From NCBI RefSeq assembly GCF_026262505.1, contig NC_067205.1, forward strand, positions 17,732,001 to 17,796,000: a DNA stretch of 64,000 nt, given 5' to 3'. Both the position numbers and the translations under genes were made by a program. Origin of the DNA: Trichomonas vaginalis G3. Its lineage: Eukaryota > Parabasalia > Trichomonadida > Trichomonadidae. Of this stretch, positions 9,406 through 19,810 are shown piece by piece. Each line of letters begins with the position of its first letter. Positions within the stretch are counted from its first letter, which is position 1. The notes under the pieces are model-generated. The model saw only the letters and a list, made by a program, of their open reading frames with translations. It was not told where the DNA came from and ran no database searches.

Positions 9406-10110
9406 TTGACTGAATTACGTGTATATTGCAGAAATGGAGTTTATACGCAAGATACATCTATATCAAACAAGGTCAAATCAATAATTGTTGATGAATCTTG
9501 TAAAAAATTAGGTACATATTCACTTGGTTTAACTTTTCTTGAAAATGTAACATTACCAAATACATTAATAGAAATTGAAGATGATGCTTTTCATTCAACA
9601 AAAATCAGTAAAATTTTTATTCCGAAATCAGTTACAATATTGCATCCAAATAATCCTTTTAACTATATGCCATATCTTGAACGAATTGATGTTGATCAGA
9701 AAAATCTAAATTTTGCATCAAATAACGGAATTCTTTTTTCTAAAAATTTTGATCATTTAATCCATTATCCAATGCAAATCAAATCTCCTATATACAAAGC
9801 TCCTCCCACAGTTAGATATATCAATCCTTATGCTTTTCATGCTTACGCATACATTGAAACCATCGTATTTCATGACAAAATATTAGAAATGAGAGAAGGA
9901 TCTTTTTGGAAAACCCAGAAATTGAAAAGAATAATGATTCCATATAATTTTTCACAACCAAAGCTGCTAAAAGATGCATTTTTGGAATCAAGCTTCATTT
10001 TTCCTGATAATGTCATGTTTTATGCTTATATCAAGGAAACATGCATATTTATTAGAGATAGTATTTCCTATCGTTTTGAAATATCTTTAATATTTTTAAT
10101 TATTTCCTGA
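9406..10110 (+). CDS. BspA-type leucine-rich-repeat protein, copy 5 of 5
   Basis: A 234-codon frame with repeats NVTLPNTLIEIEDDAF and ISKIFIPKSVT, the YLERIDVDQKN segment, and a hydrophobic end (ISLIFLIIS). It opens at TTG after TTTATTAG-ATT, so all five copies share TAG-NNN-TTG at the same place although the flanking bases differ. The frame is intact and the length identical to the other four. It is the last of the array and is convergent with the SMC1 gene. Confidence 0.69.
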   Translation: MTELRVYCRNGVYTQDTSISNKVKSIIVDESCKKLGTYSLGLTFLENVTLPNTLIEIEDDAFHSTKISKIFIPKSVTILHPNNPFNYMPYLERIDVDQKNLNFASNNGILFSKNFDHLIHYPMQIKSPIYKAPPTVRYINPYAFHAYAYIETIVFHDKILEMREGSFWKTQKLKRIMIPYNFSQPKLLKDAFLESSFIFPDNVMFYAYIKETCIFIRDSISYRFEISLIFLIIS

Positions 10111-10518
10111 ATAATTAATTATTAGACAAAAAAAAGTTTTTACATAGGGTGCAAAAAATGCACAAAAAAGATTATTTAAAATTGAATTTGCATATTTTCT
10201 GCGTATTTGAAAAATTTTGGAGTTGACCATTATTAAAAATCAAATTCGTTAATAAAGAATTGCAACAGTTGTCTATACAAAAAAGAAAAAATTCATTCAT
10301 TTTGGACAACTTTACACAGATTTATTTTCACATACACAAATAATGCACTAGTTTTTGTTCAAATTTTGATTTCAAATAGAATGATTAGAATTGGAAAATC
10401 AAATGAAATCAAATTTTGTGACGATTACACAATATTTTTTTATATTCAGGTTGAATATTGAGTTTACAAAAAAATATATTTTAAAAATAAAATTAAAATT
10501 ATTGTTTATTGTTAAGTT
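10111..10518. other. Convergent intergenic region
   Basis: About 400 AT-rich bases between the 3' ends of BspA-like copy 5 and SMC1. No gene or clear structure was seen. Confidence 0.4.
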
Positions 10519-13500
10519 TTAAATTGCGAATGTTTCGGATGGTTCGTCATCAATGTATGAGGATTGATTAGGTTTCTTAAGTTGCAAGAAGAAAGTCCTA
10601 GAGTTTCCTCCATATCGAGTGACACCAATCAATGAGTCTGCAAACTGGAAAACACCACTCTTGTGGCTGACAATGATGACTTGGTGTTGGTGTGACATGT
10701 CAATCAAAAAGTCACTAACACTCTTGACATTTCTGTAATCAAGTGCAGCGTCAATTTCGTCAAGAACGAAGAGAGGTGCAGTTTTAACTGTACTCAATGC
10801 GAATGACAGTGCTAAGACCGCCAATGTTTGTTCACCACCACTCAAGTTAGAAACATTTCTGTTCCTTTTATGAGGTGGAATAACGGAATATGAAATTCCG
10901 CCATTGAATGGAATAGAAACATTTTCTGGAGTCAAAAACGCGTTTCCACCCAATGGTTGCGATTTCAATGATGTCAAACGAGGATAGAAGATGTTCAATG
11001 AGTACTGGATCTTGTCTAAACTATCTTTGAACAAACTTAATCTCTTGCGTTTGATTTCATTGAATTTTTCTTTTGTCACTTTTTGTAGATCTCTCAATTT
11101 TTTGATTTTGTTTTCTGATTCATTTTTAAGGAGTTTCAATGAATTAAGTTGATTTTGGCATCCGAAATTAGGTTTTAATTTGGATTGTGCTTCTTTCAAT
11201 TGTGAAATTTCTTTCTCAAATCTTTCTTTCGTCTGTTTTTGTTGTGATGGTGTCAGTTTTGATGATAGAAAACGTGACAGTTCATTTGAGAAGTCATGTA
11301 ATAAAACTTCTTCTAAACTTGAGAAATCTGATGACAAAATCTTTTCATTGATCAAATCTCGTGTTTCTTCAATGATTTTTTGTAAACTATTCGATTTGGT
11401 TTGTAATTCTGTCACTTTTTTGTTTACATTTTGTGCTTTCTTGATCATTTCTTTCTTCTGGTTTTGGCACTTGTTGAAGAGAGATTCTTTAGTGGTCATT
11501 TCACTTTTGACTTCATTCAATTCTTCTGATTTTTCTGACAATGAATTGTTTAATTGTTTCAGTTCACTTTTGACACCTGACAGAGATTTTTTGACATTTT
11601 TGATTTGGTTTTTATTGTCATTTTTCTTGAGGATGTCAATTTTTGCATTGAAATACTCAATTTTTGCTTCTTTCTCTTTCTTCTTGTTTTCTTCATCAAC
11701 GAATTCGTTGTATTTAGTTTGAAACTCTTCAATACTTGAACATCCAAGAATTTCGAAAATTTTGACATGTAAATCTGTTGTAAACTCAATATTGTCAAAT
11801 TTATCTTTCAATTCATTGATTTCTTTTTGTAATTGAAGAATATTTGTTTCAAACTGATCAATTTCTGTTTCTTTTGCCTGAATTTTTGTTTTTAATTCTT
11901 CAATTTTCTCTTCATTTTCATCATTTCTCTGAATTTGTTTCTTGTATTCTTCCATCAATTTTTCGAAATCATCAATTTTTGTTTTGTTTTCTTTAAGAAT
12001 TATTTCGTTTTGTTTTTGGAGTTTTTCAATTTCTTCTTCAATTTCTTTGACAAATTTTGGATTAGATTCGATGATTGCGTATTTTCCACATGAAACAAAT
12101 CCATTTACATGTGAAACAACACCATCAATGTCAATAATTGTTTTGTTGTAACTTGGATCACGTAATAAATTAAATATCTTCGTCTGATCTTCATAGAATT
12201 CGTAATCTTTGAACAAAAACTGTAACAAAGGTTTGTATTCTTTAGGATAACTCAATAAATTAATCATCGAATTCTGTGTCAAAATTTCGGAATTTTCTAT
12301 TTCATCAAGTGAGATAAAAGTGACACCAGAAAGATTGAATGTTTTCAATGTTTTGATACATTGTTTGATGACACTTTTTGAATCAACAACGATCAAATTA
12401 GAAAAAGAAGGCAATAAAGCAGAAACAGCTTTGTCGTATTTCTGGCGGATTGATGAAACAAATTGGATCAAAAACCCATGAATTCCTGAGATTTGATTAC
12501 TTGGATTTTGCAAGATATCGAGGATATTGTATCTGTTCTTGCACTGATTATCGGAATTGATCTTTTGTCTCTCGTCATTCAACAATTTCTGTTTTTGCAA
12601 AATAATATTTGAAAAATCATTTTGCAATTCAGGTTCATGAGGCATAACAAAGTTAGCTATCTTCTTGGAGATCATTTCTTCATACTCTTCTTTCAAGTTT
12701 TGTAAATTTGACTTTGAATTTTGAATATTTTGTTCCAAAATTCGTTTTTCGTCAAGTTTTGATTGGTATTCTGCATGAACAACTGTATTTGATGAGTTAA
12801 TCTTGTTGTTTAACTCAATCATTTCCTTCTTGTATTCATTTTTTACAGAGTTTCTCGATTCAATTTGTAAAATGTCACTTTTTAATGAAGAAATTTCCAT
12901 ATTTTTTGTGGTTATTTCATCATTAATTTGTTTGTCATTTAACAAAAGTTTTGAGAGTTTGCTGTTCAGCTCTTCTTCTTTGTTCTGGGTGATTTTGATC
13001 TCGTTTTCCAACGAATCAAAATTATTTTGCAATTTTTTCATCTTCTTCTGTGTTTCTTTGTATTCATGACGGGCTGCATTGATTGCTTCATCACTGTTCT
13101 TGGCTGCTTCGTTGTAATTTGATAGTTCTTCTCTCAATTTTTCGAAATCTTTTTTATTATTTTCGAAATCAGATTGAGAATCTTTGAGAATCAGTGATGA
13201 TTGGCATAATGTGAATGAGTTCTCTTCTTTCTCCTTTTCTTTGATCTTCAAATCCAAATCATTATACTCATTCACAATTTTTGCCTCTTCTTTGACAGAT
13301 TTGTACCTATCTGTGATACTGATTCTCTCTTCTTCTGCTGTTGTCAGGTTTTCTTTGACTTTTTTGAGGTCATCTTCAAGATGGTCGTACTGTTCCTTGT
13401 AATCGATCGATCCTGAGAGCTCCTCGATTAGCTTCGTAATTCCTTTCGGGTTTGTTGAGGCTAAATTACCAACTTCGCCTTGGAAAATAATGTAGGATTG

Positions 13501-13875
13501 GAATTTGTTATGAAAACCAACTTCGTTCAAGCTGTCTTTGTAGTCTGAGGCACTAACCTTGGAGCCATTGACGTAGTATGTGGAGCTTGAGTTCGTAACC
13601 TTTCTTTTGAATACGATAAGATCATTTAGCTTTCTGACGGTCATTTCGACTGAAGCTGAGGTAATGGTATCATCTGCGTTGCATATAAGTTCTGATAGTT
13701 CCTTGCATCGCATCGAAGAAGCAGGCGCTGCTAAGACAAAACAAATTGCATCGAAGCAATTGCTTTTTCCTGAGGCATTAGAGCCTATAACAGCTACAAA
13801 GTCATCAAAAGGTCCGATTTCGTGGACCCCTTGATAAGATTTGAAGTTCTCGAGTCGGAGTTTCTCGATCTTCAT
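10519..13875 (-). CDS. SMC1: SMC1-type structural maintenance of chromosomes ATPase (cohesin)
   Basis: SMC1 pairs with SMC3 in the cohesin ring that holds sister chromatids together in the nucleus. The protein is 1118 residues from the ATG at 13875; a longer open frame upstream starts only at GTG, and the promoter-like motif lies between them. Order: Walker A GSNASGKS at residues 31-38, SYIIFQGEV near 140 (SMC1 has FLVFQGAV here), long coiled coil to ~450, hinge (GIHGFLIQFVSSI onward) to ~600, second coiled coil, then NLSGGEQTLAVLALSFAL signature and PLFVLDEIDAALD Walker B. The pattern IGPF..F plus FQG..., EELSGS and DEIDAALD fits SMC1 better than SMC2-4. It is shorter than typical SMC1 (~1230), and Walker A has Ala where Gly is usual. 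Confidence 0.88.
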   Translation of the reverse strand: MKIEKLRLENFKSYQGVHEIGPFDDFVAVIGSNASGKSNCFDAICFVLAAPASSMRCKELSELICNADDTITSASVEMTVRKLNDLIVFKRKVTNSSSTYYVNGSKVSASDYKDSLNEVGFHNKFQSYIIFQGEVGNLASTNPKGITKLIEELSGSIDYKEQYDHLEDDLKKVKENLTTAEEERISITDRYKSVKEEAKIVNEYNDLDLKIKEKEKEENSFTLCQSSLILKDSQSDFENNKKDFEKLREELSNYNEAAKNSDEAINAARHEYKETQKKMKKLQNNFDSLENEIKITQNKEEELNSKLSKLLLNDKQINDEITTKNMEISSLKSDILQIESRNSVKNEYKKEMIELNNKINSSNTVVHAEYQSKLDEKRILEQNIQNSKSNLQNLKEEYEEMISKKIANFVMPHEPELQNDFSNIILQKQKLLNDERQKINSDNQCKNRYNILDILQNPSNQISGIHGFLIQFVSSIRQKYDKAVSALLPSFSNLIVVDSKSVIKQCIKTLKTFNLSGVTFISLDEIENSEILTQNSMINLLSYPKEYKPLLQFLFKDYEFYEDQTKIFNLLRDPSYNKTIIDIDGVVSHVNGFVSCGKYAIIESNPKFVKEIEEEIEKLQKQNEIILKENKTKIDDFEKLMEEYKKQIQRNDENEEKIEELKTKIQAKETEIDQFETNILQLQKEINELKDKFDNIEFTTDLHVKIFEILGCSSIEEFQTKYNEFVDEENKKKEKEAKIEYFNAKIDILKKNDNKNQIKNVKKSLSGVKSELKQLNNSLSEKSEELNEVKSEMTTKESLFNKCQNQKKEMIKKAQNVNKKVTELQTKSNSLQKIIEETRDLINEKILSSDFSSLEEVLLHDFSNELSRFLSSKLTPSQQKQTKERFEKEISQLKEAQSKLKPNFGCQNQLNSLKLLKNESENKIKKLRDLQKVTKEKFNEIKRKRLSLFKDSLDKIQYSLNIFYPRLTSLKSQPLGGNAFLTPENVSIPFNGGISYSVIPPHKRNRNVSNLSGGEQTLAVLALSFALSTVKTAPLFVLDEIDAALDYRNVKSVSDFLIDMSHQHQVIIVSHKSGVFQFADSLIGVTRYGGNSRTFFLQLKKPNQSSYIDDEPSETFAI

Positions 13876-14380
13876 TTTGCTAATTAAGATGATGTATGTC
13901 ACTTTTCGTATGATGTGATTTTATAGCGACAATACATGTAGCTCTATTAGTGTCTAAATAAAAAGAATTTTCTGGTTTTGTTCGCAGTTAACTCAATTAG
14001 ATCCGAATTATAAAAATTAGTTCAAAAAATCATGAAAATAGATGAAATATAGTAATGATTCTTGTTGTTAGTTATCAATTTATAACTTAATTTAGATAGC
14101 GGCCTTTATATTTTATACAACAAATTTTTTATAGAGTCTTTTTCTATCATAGAATGAAAAATATTACACTTAGTAGCTATACTTCAATATGCCTGGGCAA
14201 TTATTCAAAAAACTTGTATTTTCTTTTAAATTTTTTAAAAATATCAATGAATAATGGTAATTTTTAGATCATAAAGCTCAAAATCTGATTATTATGCATT
14301 TATCATTTATTTGCAAGAGACATGTAATGGTTTCTTCAGTTTGTATTTCTCGTTATTCTAATAAAAAGTGACAAGATTTT
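13876..14380. promoter_or_regulatory. Divergent promoter region of SMC1 and a small gene
   Basis: AAAAGTGACA occurs in the sense direction before both genes: at 13897-13906 for SMC1 (21 bases before its ATG) and at 14364-14373 for the gene at 14381 (7 bases before its ATG). The remaining ~450 bases are AT-rich without other recognisable elements. The repeated motif at both ends supports its role as an initiator. Confidence 0.5.
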
Positions 14381-14872
14381 ATGAAAGTTGTACATATTTC
14401 ACCGAAAAAACAAGAAAATTCATTTAAACCGAAGGCAAGAGATGTTAAACGGGAAGTTCCTGCCGTTGATATTCGATTACCGGAGGTAGATCCTATTTTT
14501 AAAGAAACTCTGGATTTTAGAACGATGAGAAATCAAGAAACTCTAACTCCAGTACTACAAGCAAGATTAGATCATATCAGAAGTATTAAACAAGAAAGAC
14601 CTAAAACAGCCGTTTATGTAAAAAAGAGAAATGAATTGCCTTTGATACAAAGAAGGATCGATTATACAAAAAATACAAAAGAAATGCTATATATAAAGAA
14701 GACTAGACAGATATCGCAATTCTATCATGATCCAATAGAAACAATTTACTTTAATCGAACGCAGAATACAGCACCAAGCTATGAGAATATGCAAACATCC
14801 GATATTAATCCTGTCTCAAGAAAAATACCTTCTTCTTTGAATCCTAGAGCTCGGCCAGTAATATTCTTTTAA
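14381..14872 (+). CDS. Unknown small basic protein
   Basis: 163 residues, rich in Lys, Arg and Gln, with no hydrophobic segment or recognisable domain. It contains several short Arg/Lys patches (KPKARDVKREV, QARLDHIRSIKQERPK, IQRRIDYTKNTKEM) and looks partly disordered. A start at the first ATG is supported by AAAAGTGACA 7 bases upstream. It is divergent from SMC1. The charge would suit a nucleic-acid or cytoskeleton-associated protein, but I do not recognise it. Confidence 0.7.
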   Translation: MKVVHISPKKQENSFKPKARDVKREVPAVDIRLPEVDPIFKETLDFRTMRNQETLTPVLQARLDHIRSIKQERPKTAVYVKKRNELPLIQRRIDYTKNTKEMLYIKKTRQISQFYHDPIETIYFNRTQNTAPSYENMQTSDINPVSRKIPSSLNPRARPVIFF

Positions 14873-15615
14873 TTTATTTCAATATAGACCAAAAGCAATT
14901 CTATTACTTCATTTTCATCTGTATTATGGTTAGTGAACGATGCTCAAACTACATTTTTTGAAAATTTTATTTTCAAAAATTTATTTCTTTTTATTTCTAT
15001 ACATTATTGATTAATATTCATGATATCCTAAGTGTTTTGACTTGATCCAAACACATAATATGTTCAATTCCTTCAGTTTGAAATATTCAGATTTATATTA
15101 GTTTATTTTTGCTAAGTGTTGCTTTATATTGGACCTCACCAAAGCATACGCTATGCATATTTCTTGTTTATATTTACATTTTATTTATATCAATAAAAAA
15201 TTGTTTGTATTAATTTTTTTTTTATTTCTTTACTTTTCTTCAATAAACATATATAGCTTGCATTTATATGAATGCCGTTTCATACAGTTGAGAAAAAATA
15301 AAGATCTTATCATCAGCTAATTTAAATTTAATTGAAATTGTTAATCGCTTGAAATTTAGATCTCAAATTTAGAGTAAATAGCGTTTACAAAAGAAATCAT
15401 TTGGTTAAAATGTTTTCAGAGGATTCAATTTTTTGTTAGGATGATCGTGGTTTATTTCATTTAGTTTTCTTTTCATAAATCAATATTTTGTATATAATTG
15501 AATAATGTTCTTTAAACAATAATAATTCATTGAACTCCGATTAAGTTCAATATATTTCTGAAATGAAATTCTGAAAGTGTTTACAATTTCTGAGGATAAA
15601 TTTTATAACTGAACT
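14873..15615. other. Intergenic AT-rich region
   Basis: No supported gene. A 63-codon hydrophobic frame at 15129-15320 is typical of chance frames in AT-rich DNA. Confidence 0.4.
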
Positions 15616-17104
15616 TAAGGATGTCAATTTGGAAGAAAAGTGAGAAAATTCCTAAAATGCTAAAAATGAATTTTCCAAACGTACTTTTTGATCTCATTTT
15701 TTTGATTTTGAAAAAAATTTGGAGAGAAGAACTCTTCGTTTTTGAATTTTGCCACGATGGTTTTAAAGTATATTAGACACATGTATTGATATTACTATTT
15801 TTGTATATTTTGAGAGAAAATCCCTAAAAAGTGAGAAAATCTGAAACGGTTTGAGAAAATATATAAACTATTGAAAATTTGAATTAAACTTCTAATTTGG
15901 AAAAAAGAAATTTGGAAAGAAGAAAATTCAAAAATCGAGATTTAGACTCAGTATCAAATGGAGAACAAAATGTTTCTTCATATGAAGGAAAAAATTTTCT
16001 TGAGAAGAAATAGAGTTTTTAAAATTTTATTGTATGTAATGAAATAAACAAATATTAAAATTATTTTTTGATAACAAGAAAATTCCCAACAGAAAATATT
16101 TGAGACAAAGAAAAAAAGAAAATTGAAAAATATTACTCTCCTTTACATTTCATGAGATTTTCAATTTATTTTCATAAAATTGACAATTTTATACGTTTAG
16201 ATGAAAATAAGTGATTTTGCTTGAAATAAAAATTATTGTTTGTTTACAGCTATCAAATAGATTTTTGCTATTTTGATTAAAATTTGTTAATCAAATTAAT
16301 AATTTTTTTTCTAAATATCTTAAATATCTGGATCACTCACTGATACGATGAATTAAACGATAAAAATAATACAAACTCAACTAAGTTTCCTGTCTTTCAA
16401 CCAAAAAATATTATGCAATTTAAATTAAATTGTTTATTCAAAGATAAAACAAAGATAAAGTAATTATAATTATCATATACTTTATGAATAACTCTCTAAT
16501 TGGATAAGATTTTCGTACAAATATTTTTATTAATATCGATAAGAATATGTTTACCTACTATCACCATATGTCGATAAACGAGAGTAGAGTGATTTTTATC
16601 ATCGAAACTTTTTAAAAGCTGTAAGCAGGAAGTAATAATCTTGTTTTTTCTGAGTTAGTTGTAGAACTATTGATGCCCGAGTTATCATTGTGATGCAGAA
16701 GGATATCAATGTACTGACTGAAGGATATGAATTGAATTGAATTTTATTGAATTTCAATTTGATCAAAATTTGTTGAAATGATATGAATGTGTCAACTTCT
16801 GTATCATTCTCCTTCACTCCTTCCTTATTCTTTCGAGAACGAAGCTAGCTCAGCTTTCGCTGAGCGAATTGACACTTTTCATGCCCTAAACGTACATACT
16901 CTCAAATTTATCGAAAAAATTAATACCACCTAAACTAGTATATTCTTATTTTAAATATGATATTATCCTTATATTCCACACTAAAATTCATCTAAATCAA
17001 CTTTTTAAAAAAGTTCGAATCCTGCGCGTCTCACTTTTTAAATTTTCCAAATGGAAAATTATATTCTCCTAAAGTGAAAACAATTTTCCAAATTGACTTC
17101 CTTA
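15616..17104. mobile_element. TA-flanked non-autonomous DNA transposon, copy A
   Basis: The element spans 15618-17102 and is flanked by TA on each side. Ends are AGGATGTCAATTTGGAA on the left and the inverse of AGGAAGTCAATTTGGAA on the right. A second copy in opposite orientation lies at 57209-59796, also flanked by TA and colinear apart from one insertion, which fixes both boundaries. TA duplication and short inverted ends fit the Tc1/mariner group. No transposase is present; a 72-codon frame at 16599-16817 is conserved in copy B only because the DNA is nearly identical. Confidence 0.9.
17013..17039 (+). other. tRNA 3'-end-like fragment with T run inside copy A
   Basis: GTTCGAATCCTGC (17013-17025) matches the conserved T-loop/B-box and 3' T-stem of tRNAs and is followed by seven bases like an acceptor strand and then TTTTT, a Pol III terminator. 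The 5' half of the T stem and the rest of a tRNA are absent. The copy B counterpart is at 57286-57298 on the minus strand. It may be a captured tRNA tail or chance. Confidence 0.35.
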
Positions 17105-17720
17105 TTTGTTGAAAATCATATCGAAAAGCGGGTATTTTTATTATAATCTTAAGCTTGTTTTCGATATTCAAAGATTAAAATATCAAACAGGGAAAATAAA
17201 AAGGCCATTATTATACATAACTTCATGACATTTGTTAAGATGGCTCATGTCTTCAAAATTAATAACAAAGATCAAATTCAAATTAATTTTTCTCAAACAA
17301 GTTATAAAATTATGCATTCATACATCAAACTTATGGAACTAGAAATCATTTCAAGTTCCAAGGTGCTCAGATATAGCTTGAATTTCCGAAATTTAAAATT
17401 AATGGCCACCACAAACTATCAGAAATTCTGAGAGTAGAAAATTCATAATTTGTATTAAGATCATAAACTCATTTGTCCATTTATCTAATCATGTTTCCTG
17501 ATATGATCAAATTGAAAAATTAAATTCACTGAAACTTTAAGCGTAAACTAGTTTCATGACATACATTCAAATAGAGCTCATTATATTTTAAATAATATAA
17601 AAAAAAAGAAGATATAAACAAATTATTGCGGTAGATCTGTTCTTTGATATGAATATATAAAAAATAAGATGGTAATTAATTTTAATACTACATATACACA
17701 CAATTTATCTGATTGTATAA
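17105..17720. other. Intergenic region downstream of the first Myb gene
   Basis: AT-rich. A 68-codon frame at 17225-17431 has no recognisable feature. Nothing else was seen. Confidence 0.4.
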
Positions 17721-18203
17721 TCAAAATCCAAGGTCAAAATCGTTAAAATTGTTAAAGTCAAAGAGCTCAAAGTTCTCTTGATCCTTAGCAGGTTTATCCT
17801 GTGGAAGAGTCTCTATATATGAAATAGGATCCAAGGTATTTCCATATGTTTCTCTCTTTTGTTTATCTCTTTCTTCTTGACGCATGAGAAGAGCATAGCG
17901 ACTCTTGATGTTGATATCTGTGCGGCCATTGAACTCTTTGGCAATAAGTGACCACTTGCGACCATAGAAGTCAACAAGTTGAAGAAGTTTAGCATCGTCT
18001 TCTTGACTCCATGGACTGCTGTTCAAGTTTGGACTCAAGTAGTTCTTATATCTGTCACGACACTGACGTGCGTTTCGACTAACCATGTACTCACTGACTT
18101 TCTTCCAGTTACTTGGACCTAAAACACTAACAAGCATTCGCAACTTCTGATCCTCTGATGGAGTAAATTTATCCTTTGGATGTGGCTTTCCAATTGGTGA
18201 CAT
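17721..18203 (-). CDS. Two-repeat Myb transcription factor, cluster copy 1
   Basis: 160 residues. Two Myb/SANT repeats occupy about residues 10-110: the first with KFTPSEDQKLRMLV, NWKKVSEYM and RQCRDRYKNYL, the second with PWSQEDDAKLLQLV, KWSLIAKEF and INIKSRYALLM. RQCRDRY is the DNA-recognition helix typical of the small Myb proteins that control trichomonad genes. The tail after residue ~118 is acidic and aromatic, ending FELFDFNNFNDFDLGF, like a short activation domain. The first ~116 codons are nearly identical in DNA to the genes at 19277 and 20640, whereas the tails are unrelated. Homology to the 20640 copy extends ~20 bases upstream of the ATG. Confidence 0.9.
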   Translation of the reverse strand: MSPIGKPHPKDKFTPSEDQKLRMLVSVLGPSNWKKVSEYMVSRNARQCRDRYKNYLSPNLNSSPWSQEDDAKLLQLVDFYGRKWSLIAKEFNGRTDINIKSRYALLMRQEERDKQKRETYGNTLDPISYIETLPQDKPAKDQENFELFDFNNFNDFDLGF

Positions 18204-19276
18204 ACTTGATTAAAAATGAATTTAGAAAAAATTTTTATTGAACTTTTTTTTCTATATGATTGTCAAATATTTGAATGAGCTAAATGAAAATATCAATACT
18301 TTTCATAAGATCGTCACGACTCATTGAGCATTAAGAATGCATCGAAAATTAAATATTTCTTATAAGATAATAAAAAAAATTTTGACGAATGTGATTTAAA
18401 TAGGAATTATTTTTTGTGAGAATACTTTATCATTGTTTTTTGGAAATATGCATTAGAATATCATTGCTGAAAAGTTAATTGAAATTGTAATTTCAATATG
18501 ATAGTTTATCTGATTGAAAATATTTTCAAATTTGAGAAAAAAATTTTAAAGTATTGTAATCCAGGAAAACATGATTTTATTATATAATTACTGATTAGTT
18601 ACAATAACAGAAGAGAAATTCTCTTTAATTTTCGCAGTATACTTGGCTATGAAAAAAATATGTGGGCAATAAGATCTATATAGAGTTTATCAAGAAAATA
18701 AGCAACAAAAAATTACTGGTCTTTTGATTGAAGCTGACAATTGTCCTTTCAAAAAAATAAAATTGAATTGGATTATGGGAATTTGAAAGGCTTTGGACAA
18801 ATAATTAAAATCTTTAAATAATGGTTAATATTTAGTATTTATAGGGAGTGGTATAAAATATTTTTTATCAGTCAATTTCCACCAATTTCAATTAAACACT
18901 CTTTTGGGTTCAGTGGGATGTACTGATATAGTTATTATGTCATATGCATGAAATAGATTTTGATTTTATATCAGTTAGTAATTTAATAAAGTTATTAGTA
19001 AGAATGGCATGAGACATGGAAAATGAAGTTTTCATGAATACCACTTTATTTCATATCTATATGTTGAACTAAAATCATGAATTTCTTACAATTCTGATAT
19101 CAATTTGTTAGAAATTAGCAATATAGCCATGATCAAAGAATACCGAACTTGATATACTCGTGTATTGTTATGTTTGTGCACTAATTTTGATTTAAACTGT
19201 TTATTTGAAACTGAATAAGAATTGACGTTTCAAAAATATAACATTATTTAATTAAAACTAAAATCTCTATTTACTT
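18204..19276. other. Intergenic region between Myb cluster copies 1 and 2
   Basis: About 1.07 kb, AT-rich, with no gene. It is not similar to the next Myb spacer, so the cluster is not a simple tandem duplication of whole units. Confidence 0.45.
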
Positions 19277-19810
19277 TTAATAAGAACAACTATATATTAT
19301 TTCCAAATAGTAATGAATCTTCAAGATTAAATTATCATTAAAATCAAACAAAATAGTTTGATTGAAATAAGCTGGTTGTTGATTTTGATTTGATTCATGA
19401 GGGTATGACGTCTCAGATATATTTTCGAATTGAATTTCTGGTTCGGAAGAAAGGAACATTTTCTTTTGTTTATCTCTTTCTTCTTGACGCATGAGAAGAG
19501 CATAGCGACTCTTGATGTTGATATCTGTGCGGCCATTGAACTCTTTGGCAATAAGTGACCACTTGCGACCATAGAAGTCAACAAGTTGAAGAAGTTTAGC
19601 ATCGTCTTCTTGACTCCATGGACTGCTGTTCAAGTTTGGACTCAAGTAGTTCTTATATCTGTCACGACACTGACGTGCGTTTCGACTAACCATGTACTCA
19701 CTGACTTTCTTCCAGTTACTTGGACCTAAAACACTAACAAGCATTCGCAACTTCTGATCCTCTGATGGAGTAAATTTATCCTTTGGATGTGGCTTTCCAA
19801 TTGGTGACAT
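19277..19810 (-). CDS. Two-repeat Myb transcription factor, cluster copy 2
   Basis: 177 residues with the same two Myb repeats as copy 1 (residues ~10-110), essentially identical in DNA across about 345 bases including the ATG. After QKKM the sequence departs completely. The tail contains ILFDFNDN, similar to the acidic-aromatic motif ending the sister proteins, but then continues with a hydrophobic stretch (ILKIHYYLEIIYSCSY). That extension may result from loss of an original stop. The gene probably binds the same DNA site as its sisters. Confidence 0.85.
   Translation of the reverse strand: MSPIGKPHPKDKFTPSEDQKLRMLVSVLGPSNWKKVSEYMVSRNARQCRDRYKNYLSPNLNSSPWSQEDDAKLLQLVDFYGRKWSLIAKEFNGRTDINIKSRYALLMRQEERDKQKKMFLSSEPEIQFENISETSYPHESNQNQQPAYFNQTILFDFNDNLILKIHYYLEIIYSCSY

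Noticed and set aside
11180-13834. Several plus-strand frames over the SMC1 gene
   Set aside because: They are antisense shadows of the coiled-coil codons.
16599-16817. 72-codon frame repeated at 57493-57711
   Set aside because: Its conservation is explained by the near-identity of the two transposon copies; the peptide shows no domain.
17225-17431. 68-codon frame next to transposon copy A
   Set aside because: No domain, no promoter motif, and no similarity to other sequences in the window.
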